A stretch of 64,000 nt of DNA, from the NCBI GenBank assembly GCA_000296795.1, contig BAFH01000003.1, forward strand, positions 186,401 to 250,400, given 5' to 3'. The notes beneath the pieces are model-generated. The model saw nothing but the letters and a program-made list of their open reading frames with translations. It was not told the DNA's origin and did no database searches. Origin of the DNA: Candidatus Jettenia caeni. Lineage in GTDB: Bacteria; Planctomycetota; Brocadiia; Brocadiales; Brocadiaceae. Of this stretch, positions 1 to 8,109 are shown piece after piece. The translations under genes and the position numbers were made by a program. Each line of letters starts with the position of its first letter. The first letter of the stretch is position 1.

Positions 1-149
1 GGAGGACCTCCCACCGGTATTGTTTCGTAAAACCGGGAAAGCTTTACGGACTGTATTCCTGCAAGAGAAATAATGCGATCGTAAGCATGCAACAAATTGC
101 TTGCCCGATTTCCAACATTTGAACCCAAACTAACGCAAACACGTACCAT
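1..149 (-). CDS. folK: FolK, HPPK (partial, runs off left edge)
   Basis: This is the N-terminal 49 residues of a 2-amino-4-hydroxy-6-hydroxymethyldihydropteridine pyrophosphokinase, the enzyme that pyrophosphorylates the pterin precursor in folate synthesis. The visible protein starts MVRVCVSLGSNVGNR, the family's SLGSN-x-G-x-R opening, and continues to SRFYETIPVGGPP, which matches the conserved S-x-x-YET-x-PVGGPP pterin-binding segment. The ATG at 149 has an AAAAGG Shine-Dalgarno 6 nt upstream. It lies about 100 bp downstream of the radical SAM gene on the same strand and may be the tail of the mre transcript. The C-terminal two thirds are outside the window. Confidence 0.85.
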   Translation of the reverse strand, partial: MVRVCVSLGSNVGNRASNLLHAYDRIISLAGIQSVKLSRFYETIPVGGP

Positions 150-247
150 GAATAACCTTTTCTGATTGAGAAATAAACAGGTTCTATAATTTTAAACTAC
201 AAATTTTAAATTACAAATCTTAAATAAATTCATGGTAGAGGAAATTT

Positions 248-2095
248 TCATTCTGCAGCGCAGAAATTTTTAGACCGCGCACAGCTTCCGCAATCGGGGC
301 AATTATCTGTACGACAATCCAGGGTGAATTCCCTGTTTGATGATTTCCGGTTTTCTTCTATAAGGAAGGGTTTTACAACGCCACAATTGATGTGATCCCA
401 GGGAAATACCTCGTCTTCGTTTCTTTGTCGGTGTGCGTAAAAGCTCCAGTCTATTCCGGCTTTATGAAATGCATCCAGCCATTTTTGAAATTTGAAATGT
501 TCTTCCCATGCATCAAACTTACATCCGTCCTGCCACGCCATAAAAATAACCTCGCCTAATCTTCTGTCCCCGCGTGCAAATATTCCTTCCAGAATACTCC
601 GTTCTGCATTATGGAATTTAATACGAATACACTTTCTCTGAATTCTCTTGAATAATGTATTTCTAATTTCTTTTATCCTTTCCAGGGTAATCATCGGTTG
701 CCACTGGAAAGGGGTGTGTGCCTTTGGCACAAAGGGCGCAATGCTGATATTGACTTGCCCAAAAGAGCCACAGACGCCTTTCCTTAAATCAGAGATATTA
801 TAGGCTAACCGTGCGATAGCATCGATATCATCATCTGTTTCTGTTGGGAGTCCAATCATAAAGTAGAGTTTAACAAGATTCCAACCCTGTTTAAAGGCTT
901 CTTCAATACCTCTGTAGAGATCTTCATCGGTAATGTTTTTGTTAATGATCTTTCGCAGATTCTGGGTTGCTGCCTCCGGCGCCAGGGTAAGTCCTGACTT
1001 GCGAACGGTATTTAGCATGGACGGCAAAAGGACAAGCTGTTCGTTTACCCGTAAGGACGGGAAAGAGATATTTACCTGTTTCCGGGTAAAGATACAATTC
1101 ATCTGTTCCATCAATGGCTTTAAGAACGGGTAGTCGCTAATAGAAAGAGATGCCAGGGAAATCTCGTTATGTCCTGTATTTGCATAGCTAAGTTCTGATA
1201 ACTTCAGGACATTTTCCACCGTACGAGGACGGGTAGGGCGCTTACTCATACCAGCCTGACAAAACCGGCACCCCTGTGTACAGCCACGCATGACCTCAAT
1301 GGTAATGCGATCGTGAATGGTTTTTACATAGGGTACAATAGGTTTTGTCGGATAATAGGTCTTATTTAAATCCCTGACGGAAGCAGAGCGTATCGTTGAT
1401 GGCAGACCGGATAATTTTGGACGTATCTCTCGCAGGGTATTATCCAAATGGTATGAGACAGTATAGAGAGAAGGAGTATAGGCATTTCTCAGGGTTTGTG
1501 CCAGAGAAATAATCCTCTCTTTCCGGGAGAGTCCTCGCTGCTTCATATCCTTATAGAGCTCAATAAGCTGCGGCAAGCTTTCTTCTCCGTCTCCTACAAG
1601 GAAGATATCGATAAAGTCTGCCATAGGTTCGGGAGAAATAGCGGCCGGGCCACCTGCAATGACAAGAGGATCTGTCTCATTTCGTTCCGATGCTATGATA
1701 GGAATTCCTGAGAGATCAAGCATGTTTAAAACATTTGTGTACGATAATTCATATTGGAGTGAGAAACCTACCATATCGAACTCTTTCAAAGGTGTGTAGG
1801 TTTCGAGAGAGAATAGGGGAATCTGGTGCTTCCTCATAAGCAATTCCATATCTTCCAAAGGGGCAAAGACCCTCTCACAAACAGTGTCCTTTCGGTCGTT
1901 GAGGAGCCCGTAAAGGATTTGAATGCCTAAATGAGACATACCGATACTATAGGTATCAGGAAACGCCAGCACAATTTTTACTTCGCTATCAGCATGGTCT
2001 TTCGTAATGGAATTCCATTCTCCTCCAATATACTGCCCGGGCATTTCCACGCATGGCAATATATTCTCTGTTACGAAATGTTTTAATGTATTCAT
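248..2095 (-). CDS. B12-binding radical SAM protein (TIGR03960-like)
   Basis: This 615-residue protein has an N-terminal cobalamin-binding-like region (residues about 40-190, with AGGPAAISPEPMADF and the FLVGDGEE segment) and a radical SAM core. The core's cluster motif, GCTQGCRFCQAG near residues 269-280, has the three cysteines in CxxxCxxC spacing that hold the 4Fe-4S cluster and bind S-adenosylmethionine. The C-terminus carries an extra Cys-rich patch (DCRTDNCPDCGSC) that could hold a second cluster. The family is widespread and often sits near RNase E/G or ribosomal protein genes, but its substrate is not established to my knowledge. Here it follows rodA, 131 bp downstream, so co-transcription with the shape operon is possible. 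The family call is firm; the function is open. Confidence 0.85.
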   Translation of the reverse strand: MNTLKHFVTENILPCVEMPGQYIGGEWNSITKDHADSEVKIVLAFPDTYSIGMSHLGIQILYGLLNDRKDTVCERVFAPLEDMELLMRKHQIPLFSLETYTPLKEFDMVGFSLQYELSYTNVLNMLDLSGIPIIASERNETDPLVIAGGPAAISPEPMADFIDIFLVGDGEESLPQLIELYKDMKQRGLSRKERIISLAQTLRNAYTPSLYTVSYHLDNTLREIRPKLSGLPSTIRSASVRDLNKTYYPTKPIVPYVKTIHDRITIEVMRGCTQGCRFCQAGMSKRPTRPRTVENVLKLSELSYANTGHNEISLASLSISDYPFLKPLMEQMNCIFTRKQVNISFPSLRVNEQLVLLPSMLNTVRKSGLTLAPEAATQNLRKIINKNITDEDLYRGIEEAFKQGWNLVKLYFMIGLPTETDDDIDAIARLAYNISDLRKGVCGSFGQVNISIAPFVPKAHTPFQWQPMITLERIKEIRNTLFKRIQRKCIRIKFHNAERSILEGIFARGDRRLGEVIFMAWQDGCKFDAWEEHFKFQKWLDAFHKAGIDWSFYAHRQRNEDEVFPWDHINCGVVKPFLIEENRKSSNREFTLDCRTDNCPDCGSCARSKNFCAAE

Positions 2096-2226
2096 ATGTA
2101 GTTTATATTAATAGGAAATCAGATATTAAGCAAGTATGTTTCATTTTAAAATGACAATTGGAACGCCACTTGGAATGGTGTACTGGATATCGATTGGGGA
2201 CGATATATTGGATTTCGGGCGGACTC

Positions 2227-3339
2227 TTAGTATCTCATTTCATAAAAGCGCCGGGATGCAAGGTCGATCTTTGAGCGCATTTTGACATTGAAAATAATGG
2301 AAAGGGCAACAAAGGATGTAAGCATAGATGACCCTCCATAGCTAATGAAAGGTAGTGTTACTCCTACGATAGGAGCTACTCCTAAAGTCATACCGACATT
2401 CACTACTATTTGGGTTGCAAACATTGTGACAAGACCAACTACGACAAGTCTTCCATAGGGATCTCGTGTATTCCTGGCAATACCGATACCACACGCAACG
2501 AAGGCGATGTAAAGAAGTAAGACAAGACAAGCCCGTAAGAATCCCCATTCCTCGGCAATAACGGCAAAGATAAAATCGGTATGGCGCTCGGGTAGAAATT
2601 TCATCTGGTTTTGGGTGCCATTTCCCCATCCTGTTCCGAATAGACCTCCTGAACCAATGGCGATAAGAGATTGGAGTCTATGATAACCGGCTCCCCAATC
2701 AGTAGTTTTTTCAGGCCAAAGAAAGCCGATAATTCTCAATTTTTGATACGATTTAAGCATAAACATCCAGAATAGTGGTGAAATAGCTAATCCTGTGCCG
2801 ATTAATATGAGTAAGTAAGAAAGCCGGATACCGGCAGCGTATAAAATAGAGAATAAGATAGGAACCAGAATTAACGCTGTACCCAGGTCTGGCTGTTTCA
2901 TAATAAGCGCCATGGGTATAAATGCCAGCAGGAGAGAAATTCCTATATCAAAGAATCCCAGTCCGTACTTCTTATACCTGAGAAATTTTGCGAGGGTAAG
3001 AACCAGGGTGATTTTCATAAATTCAGAGGGTTGGACAGAGAAAGAGCCAATAGAGAACCAACGCTGTGAGCCTTTTACAGAGCCTCCAATACTTAGTAGT
3101 AAAATCAAAAGAAAAAGAACTGATGCGTAGATAATATATGCATAATGTTCAAATGAAAGGTAATCAAAATAAAGAAGGGTAAAGAAAAGGGTGAATCCCA
3201 TTACAACCCAGATGATTTGTTTGAATAAAAATCTTTCGGACGATGCACTCCAAACGAAAAATACCCCTATCGTTAAAATGGTGCACAGTATAAGGAATAT
3301 CAGCCAATCAAAATTTCTTAGATTTACCTTGCTTGACAT
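2227..3339 (-). CDS. rodA: RodA, SEDS peptidoglycan glycosyltransferase
   Basis: This 370-residue polytopic inner-membrane protein of the SEDS family polymerises lipid II glycan strands for lateral wall synthesis with its partner PBP2. About ten hydrophobic segments are visible. Family landmarks include KQPDLGTALI, the PERHTDFIFAVIAEEWG loop containing the conserved Asp/Glu region, and the C-terminal GVTLPFISYGGSSML signature. Length is typical of RodA, and the gene lies directly downstream of the PBP2 gene, which argues for RodA rather than FtsW. The 252-bp gap to mrdA is unusually large for this operon and is filled by a dispersed repeat. Confidence 0.93.
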   Translation of the reverse strand: MSSKVNLRNFDWLIFLILCTILTIGVFFVWSASSERFLFKQIIWVVMGFTLFFTLLYFDYLSFEHYAYIIYASVLFLLILLLSIGGSVKGSQRWFSIGSFSVQPSEFMKITLVLTLAKFLRYKKYGLGFFDIGISLLLAFIPMALIMKQPDLGTALILVPILFSILYAAGIRLSYLLILIGTGLAISPLFWMFMLKSYQKLRIIGFLWPEKTTDWGAGYHRLQSLIAIGSGGLFGTGWGNGTQNQMKFLPERHTDFIFAVIAEEWGFLRACLVLLLYIAFVACGIGIARNTRDPYGRLVVVGLVTMFATQIVVNVGMTLGVAPIVGVTLPFISYGGSSMLTSFVALSIIFNVKMRSKIDLASRRFYEMRY

Positions 3340-3378
3340 AGATTCGTTCTAAAAAAGATTTTTCCTCTCATCCCTGTC

Positions 3379-3545
3379 TTGATGTAGGGCGAGGCTTTAG
3401 CCTTGCCTCCCCGCCTGAATACATGCACGCGGATAGCGTATGCATTAAGCGAAAAGTATCGTTCCCTACGAAAGGGGATTTCCCCTTGGAAAAATCGGGT
3501 TGCCCCTTTGCAAGACTGAAGCCTTGCCCTACATCGACTCTGTTG
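3379..3545. repeat. Dispersed inverted-repeat element between mrdA and rodA
   Basis: Two arms of the form GATGTAGGGCGAGGCTTTAG (3382 onward) and, inverted, GAAGCCTTGCCCTACATCGA (about 3520-3539) flank roughly 115 bp. Related sequence recurs near 11158-11190, 15229-15250, 25845-25870 and 32540-32560. It produces a spurious 111-residue reading frame on the minus strand. No transposase is present, so it is best described as a MITE-like or palindromic repeat that expanded the mrdA-rodA spacer without breaking either gene. Confidence 0.7.
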
Positions 3546-3591
3546 CTGCCAAAGGCAGCTTCATGAAAAATATTCAAGGATATACCTTTTT

Positions 3592-5520
3592 CTAGGATGC
3601 CTGGTTTATTTCCGGAAATAAATAAGATAAAAGTTCTCTGGCAATAGGACATGCAATGTCTGCGCCGTGTTTTGGTGTATGCTCCACGAGGATTACGAAG
3701 CAATATCGGGGATTATCATAAGGAGCATAGCCGGCAAACCAGGCGTGGTTGTCATTTTGACGCCTCGTTTCCGCTGTACCTGTTTTACCGGCAACCCTGT
3801 ATACATCCAATCCTCTGTCTTTTCCCGTTCCATAAACGATTACGTTCTGAAGAGAGGTGCGTATAATTTCGAGGATAGCAGGTTGTATGGATATTTTTTG
3901 TTTATTTTCAGAGGTAAAGGTTCTGATAACTTCTTCCTGACTATTCGTTATTTTTAATAACACATGAGGCTGGACTAATGTGCCACCATTTGCTATAGCA
4001 GCATAAACACGAACCATTTGAAGTGGTGTCGTGAGCAGATTTCCCTGTCCAATAGCAATATTCATGGTTGATGGTGCGGTGATTCTCTTAGGCAAATTTC
4101 CATCTTTTTCATAAGGAAGGTCGATGCCTGTTTTTTCACCAATCCCGAATTCTTTTGCAAGCGCGTATAAAGATTCTCCACCGAGAATCTTTGCAGTTTC
4201 AAAAAAGAAAACATTGCAGGAATAAGCAATGGCATCCCTTATAGTAACCAAACCATGCCCGGTACCCGACCAGCATTTTAAAATGATATTTTTGTACTTG
4301 GTATAACCATGACATTCAAAAACGGTATCGTCATTGATATGGTTTGCACTTAAGGTAGCAATTGCGGTAATAATTTTAAAAATAGATCCGGGAGGTAATG
4401 TGCCTTGTATAGCTCTATTGAGAAAGGGTTTGGAAGGCTGTTTGATAAGTTCACCAAAATTTTCGTTAAGGATATTGGGATTAAAACGCGGGTTATTAGC
4501 CATAGCCAGTATCTCACCTGTCCAGGGATCCATGACGATAATTGTCCCCATATTTGCGCCGAGTGATTTTTCTGCGTAAGCCTGAATTTGACTGTCAATG
4601 GTCAGATAAAGATTATTTCCGGCAACTGAGGGTCTTTCGAGTATTATCTTTTCAATCTGATTGTTTTTACAGGTAATTTCTTCAAATCTTTTACCACGCA
4701 TTCCGCGTAATTCATTTTCATAGTGTGCCTCAACGCCCGTTCTTCCTATCATATCGTTTTCGGCATAACCCTCATACAACAATGTGGAAGTTTCTGCGCC
4801 AGTACTGCTCGATGCCAGAAGAAAATTATTCCAGTTATTACTATATTCTTTCCATTCATCTTTGTTCAGTTTACCCATATATCCTAAAATATGTGAGGCT
4901 GATTCTTGTTCTGGATAAACCCTTTTGGGTTTCGGAGTGATACGTATGCCGGGAAAGTGATCTTGTTTAACCTCTATCTGGATAACCTTCTCCCATGCAA
5001 CATCAGAAACAACCGTATGATACTCGGTTTCCTCCTTAATTCTTATTTCTCTGCCCGACCTTTGCTCAACATTTTGCTTAAGTCTTTCCACCCTCTCAAC
5101 GACCTGTTTTACGTTGCTCAATAGCTTAGTCTGTGGAATTTCTAATAATCCGGATAATCTCTTTAACCATACATCCTGATTTTCGTGGCACTCTATACAC
5201 GATTTTTTTGTCTGGTTGTGTATCTTTAAATCGGTAATACGGGAGATTGTTTTATTACTATGGGTACTGTAGCAATAGAGTAGGTATTTATATTGTACCG
5301 AGACATCAAAGATGTGCTGGTCCATAGCCAATACCCTTCCGTTTCTGTCAAAAATGGAACCTCGTGTAGTTTCAAGGAGGGACGTATCTATGCGGCGACT
5401 GTTGGAGATGCCTTTATATTTATCACCTTCGATAATTTGAAGTTGAAAAAGGCGGACGGTAATGCCAATAAAAAGCAGGGCGAAAATAATTAATATAATT
5501 TTAAACCGGTAGGGATACAT
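3592..5520 (-). CDS. mrdA: PBP2, peptidoglycan transpeptidase with a CxxCH motif
   Basis: This 642-residue class B penicillin-binding protein cross-links lateral-wall peptidoglycan as RodA's partner. It has one N-terminal membrane anchor (residues about 7-24), a dimerisation/pedestal region, and a transpeptidase domain. The active-site serine lies in PPGSIFK (S379, K382), the SxN triad in AYSCNVFF, and the KTG box in VAGKTGTAE. An oddity is CIECH at residues 108-112 in the periplasmic pedestal, a canonical heme-c attachment motif embedded in a Cys-rich insert (LLYCYSTHSN ... KKSCIECHE). The gene overlaps nothing but starts 3 bp after mreD ends, so it is translationally close to mreD. The enzyme call is firm; heme binding is untested. 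Confidence 0.93.
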   Translation of the reverse strand: MYPYRFKIILIIFALLFIGITVRLFQLQIIEGDKYKGISNSRRIDTSLLETTRGSIFDRNGRVLAMDQHIFDVSVQYKYLLYCYSTHSNKTISRITDLKIHNQTKKSCIECHENQDVWLKRLSGLLEIPQTKLLSNVKQVVERVERLKQNVEQRSGREIRIKEETEYHTVVSDVAWEKVIQIEVKQDHFPGIRITPKPKRVYPEQESASHILGYMGKLNKDEWKEYSNNWNNFLLASSSTGAETSTLLYEGYAENDMIGRTGVEAHYENELRGMRGKRFEEITCKNNQIEKIILERPSVAGNNLYLTIDSQIQAYAEKSLGANMGTIIVMDPWTGEILAMANNPRFNPNILNENFGELIKQPSKPFLNRAIQGTLPPGSIFKIITAIATLSANHINDDTVFECHGYTKYKNIILKCWSGTGHGLVTIRDAIAYSCNVFFFETAKILGGESLYALAKEFGIGEKTGIDLPYEKDGNLPKRITAPSTMNIAIGQGNLLTTPLQMVRVYAAIANGGTLVQPHVLLKITNSQEEVIRTFTSENKQKISIQPAILEIIRTSLQNVIVYGTGKDRGLDVYRVAGKTGTAETRRQNDNHAWFAGYAPYDNPRYCFVILVEHTPKHGADIACPIARELLSYLFPEINQAS

Positions 5521-5523
5521 TGG

Positions 5524-6024
5524 TCACCTATCCCCAACTGAAAAAAGCCTTTGATTTGGTTGGAACTTGCCCAGTATCCAGAATAAGACAGGAATAATGA
5601 CGGCCGTATATAATGAACAGATAAAGATTATCCATAGTGTCGGTAAAAGATTTAGTGAATGAAAAGAGACGGCAACATATGCTGCATAGAATATATTATA
5701 AATAACCGAAAAAATAAAGGTAATCAAGACCTGGGTAATTAAATGTCCTTTATACAGTATTCCCCTGATTGACCAGATAAGCAAACCTATAGCAACAAAA
5801 AATACGGAGTTTATTCCAAGACTACCTTCTGAAAGCAAATCTTTTGATAAGCCTGTGAACCAATTGGTAATGGTATTTCGTTTTATATCTGTGAGAAAAG
5901 AATAAAATACTACCAATGAAAAATACAGATCAGGTACTGCAGACCCGATAGTAATCCATTGTATCATAGTCGATTGAAAGGCAGAAATGCATATCAGAAT
6001 GCAAAAGAATGTAAACCATCGCAT
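5524..6024 (-). CDS. mreD: MreD, rod-shape membrane protein
   Basis: This 166-residue protein has about five hydrophobic segments and the size and position expected of MreD, the small inner-membrane subunit of the elongasome. Sequence conservation in MreD is low; recognisable features are the PDLYFSLVVFYSF stretch and the GSLGINSVFF segment around residues 68-77. Its place between mreC and mrdA settles the identity. The gene ends 3 bp before the mrdA start. Confidence 0.85.
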   Translation of the reverse strand: MRWFTFFCILICISAFQSTMIQWITIGSAVPDLYFSLVVFYSFLTDIKRNTITNWFTGLSKDLLSEGSLGINSVFFVAIGLLIWSIRGILYKGHLITQVLITFIFSVIYNIFYAAYVAVSFHSLNLLPTLWIIFICSLYTAVIIPVLFWILGKFQPNQRLFSVGDR

Positions 6025-6057
6025 GATTATCTTCTTGAAAATTCTCTTATTATTGTA

Positions 6058-6888
6058 CTAATTTGTAAGGACTAATACACTCTCAATTTTTGAAATATTT
6101 ACCATTGGCAATACTTTTACCGACCGGAAGAGTGCGCCACCTTTTATTTCATTTTGCATAACAGTGCCAATAGGCAAAGAGGGCGGATAAAGCCCGCCTA
6201 TATCAGAAGAGACGATATCGTCTCCTTCTTTTAATTTCGCCCATCGTGGTATATATTTTAATTGGCAAAAAGCGGTAGCATTTCCCTCCACAATCACTTG
6301 CTCCCGTGTTTGGAGAATTCTTCCCGGTATGCGGGAGGCCGGATCGGTAATTAATTGAACCATACTGCTTCCACTCCCGACCGTAATGATCCTTCCAATC
6401 AGGGTATTATTTGATACCACAATATGATTAACTTTTACTCCCTGTTTTGAACCTGCATTGATCGTTATGCTTTTTCTAAAGTTTGATGTATCATATCCGA
6501 TAATATCCGCTGGTATCACGCTTGTTTTAACATTTTTATCCTCAATTTGGAACTTTGAGAGCATGCTTAATTTATTCTGGAGTTTATAGATAGTATCCTG
6601 TTGTTCTATGATCTTATTTGTTAGTTGGGAAATTTGTTCTTCCAATTGTTTTTTTGCCTGCGCATCCCGCCATGGAGAAATGATTTTATCAAAAAAGTTG
6701 CTGGCTGAATTACTGCAGAAACAGGTTGCCCATTGGAGAGGCCTTATCGGTGTAACGCAAGTTGCTTTTATCTGATTTGAAAGCTTTAATGGTAAAAATA
6801 ATAGTAATAAGGATATTGCCAGAAGGGGAATTATGATTACAAGGGGATTTTTTATAAGATTATGAAAATTAGGAGTGGAGATCCTCAT
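6058..6888 (-). CDS. mreC: MreC, rod-shape-determining scaffold
   Basis: This protein of about 276 residues links cytoplasmic MreB to the periplasmic wall machinery. A membrane anchor lies at residues about 15-33, a coiled coil follows (QLEEQISQLTNKIIEQQDTIYKLQNKL), and then the two beta-rich MreC domains (VIGYDTSNFRKSITINAGSKQGV, and later DDIVSSDIGGLYPPSLPIG). I chose the ATG at 6888, overlapping the end of mreB by 20 bp, because the reading frame upstream (to an ATG at 6948) lies inside mreB and adds 20 residues not expected in the family. Neither start has a strong Shine-Dalgarno, so coupling to mreB translation is likely. Confidence 0.88.
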   Translation of the reverse strand: MRISTPNFHNLIKNPLVIIIPLLAISLLLLFLPLKLSNQIKATCVTPIRPLQWATCFCSNSASNFFDKIISPWRDAQAKKQLEEQISQLTNKIIEQQDTIYKLQNKLSMLSKFQIEDKNVKTSVIPADIIGYDTSNFRKSITINAGSKQGVKVNHIVVSNNTLIGRIITVGSGSSMVQLITDPASRIPGRILQTREQVIVEGNATAFCQLKYIPRWAKLKEGDDIVSSDIGGLYPPSLPIGTVMQNEIKGGALFRSVKVLPMVNISKIESVLVLTN

Positions 6889-7924
6889 CCTGTAAAACAG
6901 CTTTATATAAATCCAGATTTTCGAGGAGATATCCCGTTCCTCGTGCAACGGCTGTTAAAGGATCATTGCCTACCTGAACAGGCAGTCCGGTATCTTCAGC
7001 TAATAGTCTATCCAATCCCCTGATCAAAGAGCCTCCGCCTACCAGCACCAACCCATTTGTTATGAGATCTGATGCCAATTCAGGTGCGGTTTTTTCCAAG
7101 GTTGATTTTACGGCGATTACAATCTTATCAATAGGCTCTTTTAACGCTTCGCGGATTTCTTCTGAGGTGATGGTTGTTGCCCTTGGCAAACCTGCAATAG
7201 TATCGCGCCCTCGTATTTCCAAAGTCAGCTCCTCTTCCAGAGGATAAGCAGAACCAATATGTATCTTTATCTGTTCTGCTGTGCGATGCCCAATCTCCAG
7301 GTTATATGTTTTCCGTATATATTGAACAATCGATTCGTCAAATTCATCTCCCGCAATTCTGAGACTTTCGTGCGTAAATATATCTCCGAGTGAAATGACA
7401 GCCACTTCTGTAGTTCCACCCCCAATATCCACTATCATACTGGCTACAGGCTCGCCAACGGGAAGACCCACACCAATCGCTGCTGCCTTCGGTTCGGAAA
7501 TAAGATAAACCTCTCTGGCGCCTGCACGCTCCGCTGAATTGACTACTGCCCGCTTTTCTACAGCCGTAATGCCAGAGGGAATGGCAATTAATATCCTTGG
7601 CCGAACCCCCCATTTACGCTTATGAACCTTTGTAATGAAGTATTTGAGCATGGCTTCGGTAATATCAAAATCTGCAATAACACCATTTTTTAGCGGACGC
7701 ACAACCGCAATACTGCTCGGCGCCTTTTCCAACATGGCTTTTGCAACATTTCCTACTGCATTACCATTCAAAAGAACTTTATTTGTCCCTGGTTTTACTG
7801 CTACAACAGATGGTTCCGATAACACGATTCCATGTCCGGGAATGCAAACAAGGGTGTTTGCCGTGCCAAGATCGATTCCCATGTCTGTTGAAACGAAACC
7901 TAATAAGAAGTCTAAAGGATGCAT
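6869..7924 (-). CDS. mreB: MreB, bacterial actin homologue
   Basis: This 351-residue cytoskeletal ATPase polymerises under the membrane and organises lateral wall synthesis. Actin-fold signatures are present: phosphate 1 GIDLGTANTLVCI near residues 16-28, connect 1, phosphate 2 IVDIGGGTTEVAVISLG near 164-180, and the adenosine motif GLVLVGGGSLIRGLDRLL near 290-307. Its length and N-terminus (LDFLLGFVSTDMGIDLG) match MreB, with the membrane-binding hydrophobic patch before the first motif. It is first in the operon, preceded by a strong promoter at 8080-8109. Some planctomycetes lack mre genes, so the complete set here is informative. Confidence 0.96.
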   Translation of the reverse strand: MHPLDFLLGFVSTDMGIDLGTANTLVCIPGHGIVLSEPSVVAVKPGTNKVLLNGNAVGNVAKAMLEKAPSSIAVVRPLKNGVIADFDITEAMLKYFITKVHKRKWGVRPRILIAIPSGITAVEKRAVVNSAERAGAREVYLISEPKAAAIGVGLPVGEPVASMIVDIGGGTTEVAVISLGDIFTHESLRIAGDEFDESIVQYIRKTYNLEIGHRTAEQIKIHIGSAYPLEEELTLEIRGRDTIAGLPRATTITSEEIREALKEPIDKIVIAVKSTLEKTAPELASDLITNGLVLVGGGSLIRGLDRLLAEDTGLPVQVGNDPLTAVARGTGYLLENLDLYKAVLQDEDLHS

Positions 7925-8079
7925 TATCGGTTATTAGTGAGAAAATAGTATCGGTTTTTACAAAGATTTATTTTTTTACGCCTTTTTACAGGCCGAATAT
8001 TTCTGAGGATTGTAGTATTTATTTCTTAACAATTTTTCACAAGTATTCTTGTTTTTTATAGTTACCTTCTAGAGGTCAG

Positions 8080-8109
8080 ATTATACGTTTAGTATTTATA
8101 AAATGTCAA
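8080..8109 (-). promoter_or_regulatory. Sigma-70-type promoter of the mre operon
   Basis: Reading the minus strand, TTGACA (8109-8104) is followed by 18 bp and TATAAT (8085-8080), both perfect consensus hexamers. It lies 155 bp upstream of mreB, and its -35 box overlaps the stop codon of lnt. Confidence 0.75.

Noticed and set aside
3368-3703. 111-residue frame on the minus strand between mrdA and rodA
   Set aside because: It is composed of the dispersed repeat and overlaps the true mrdA end in another frame; no ribosome site or family.
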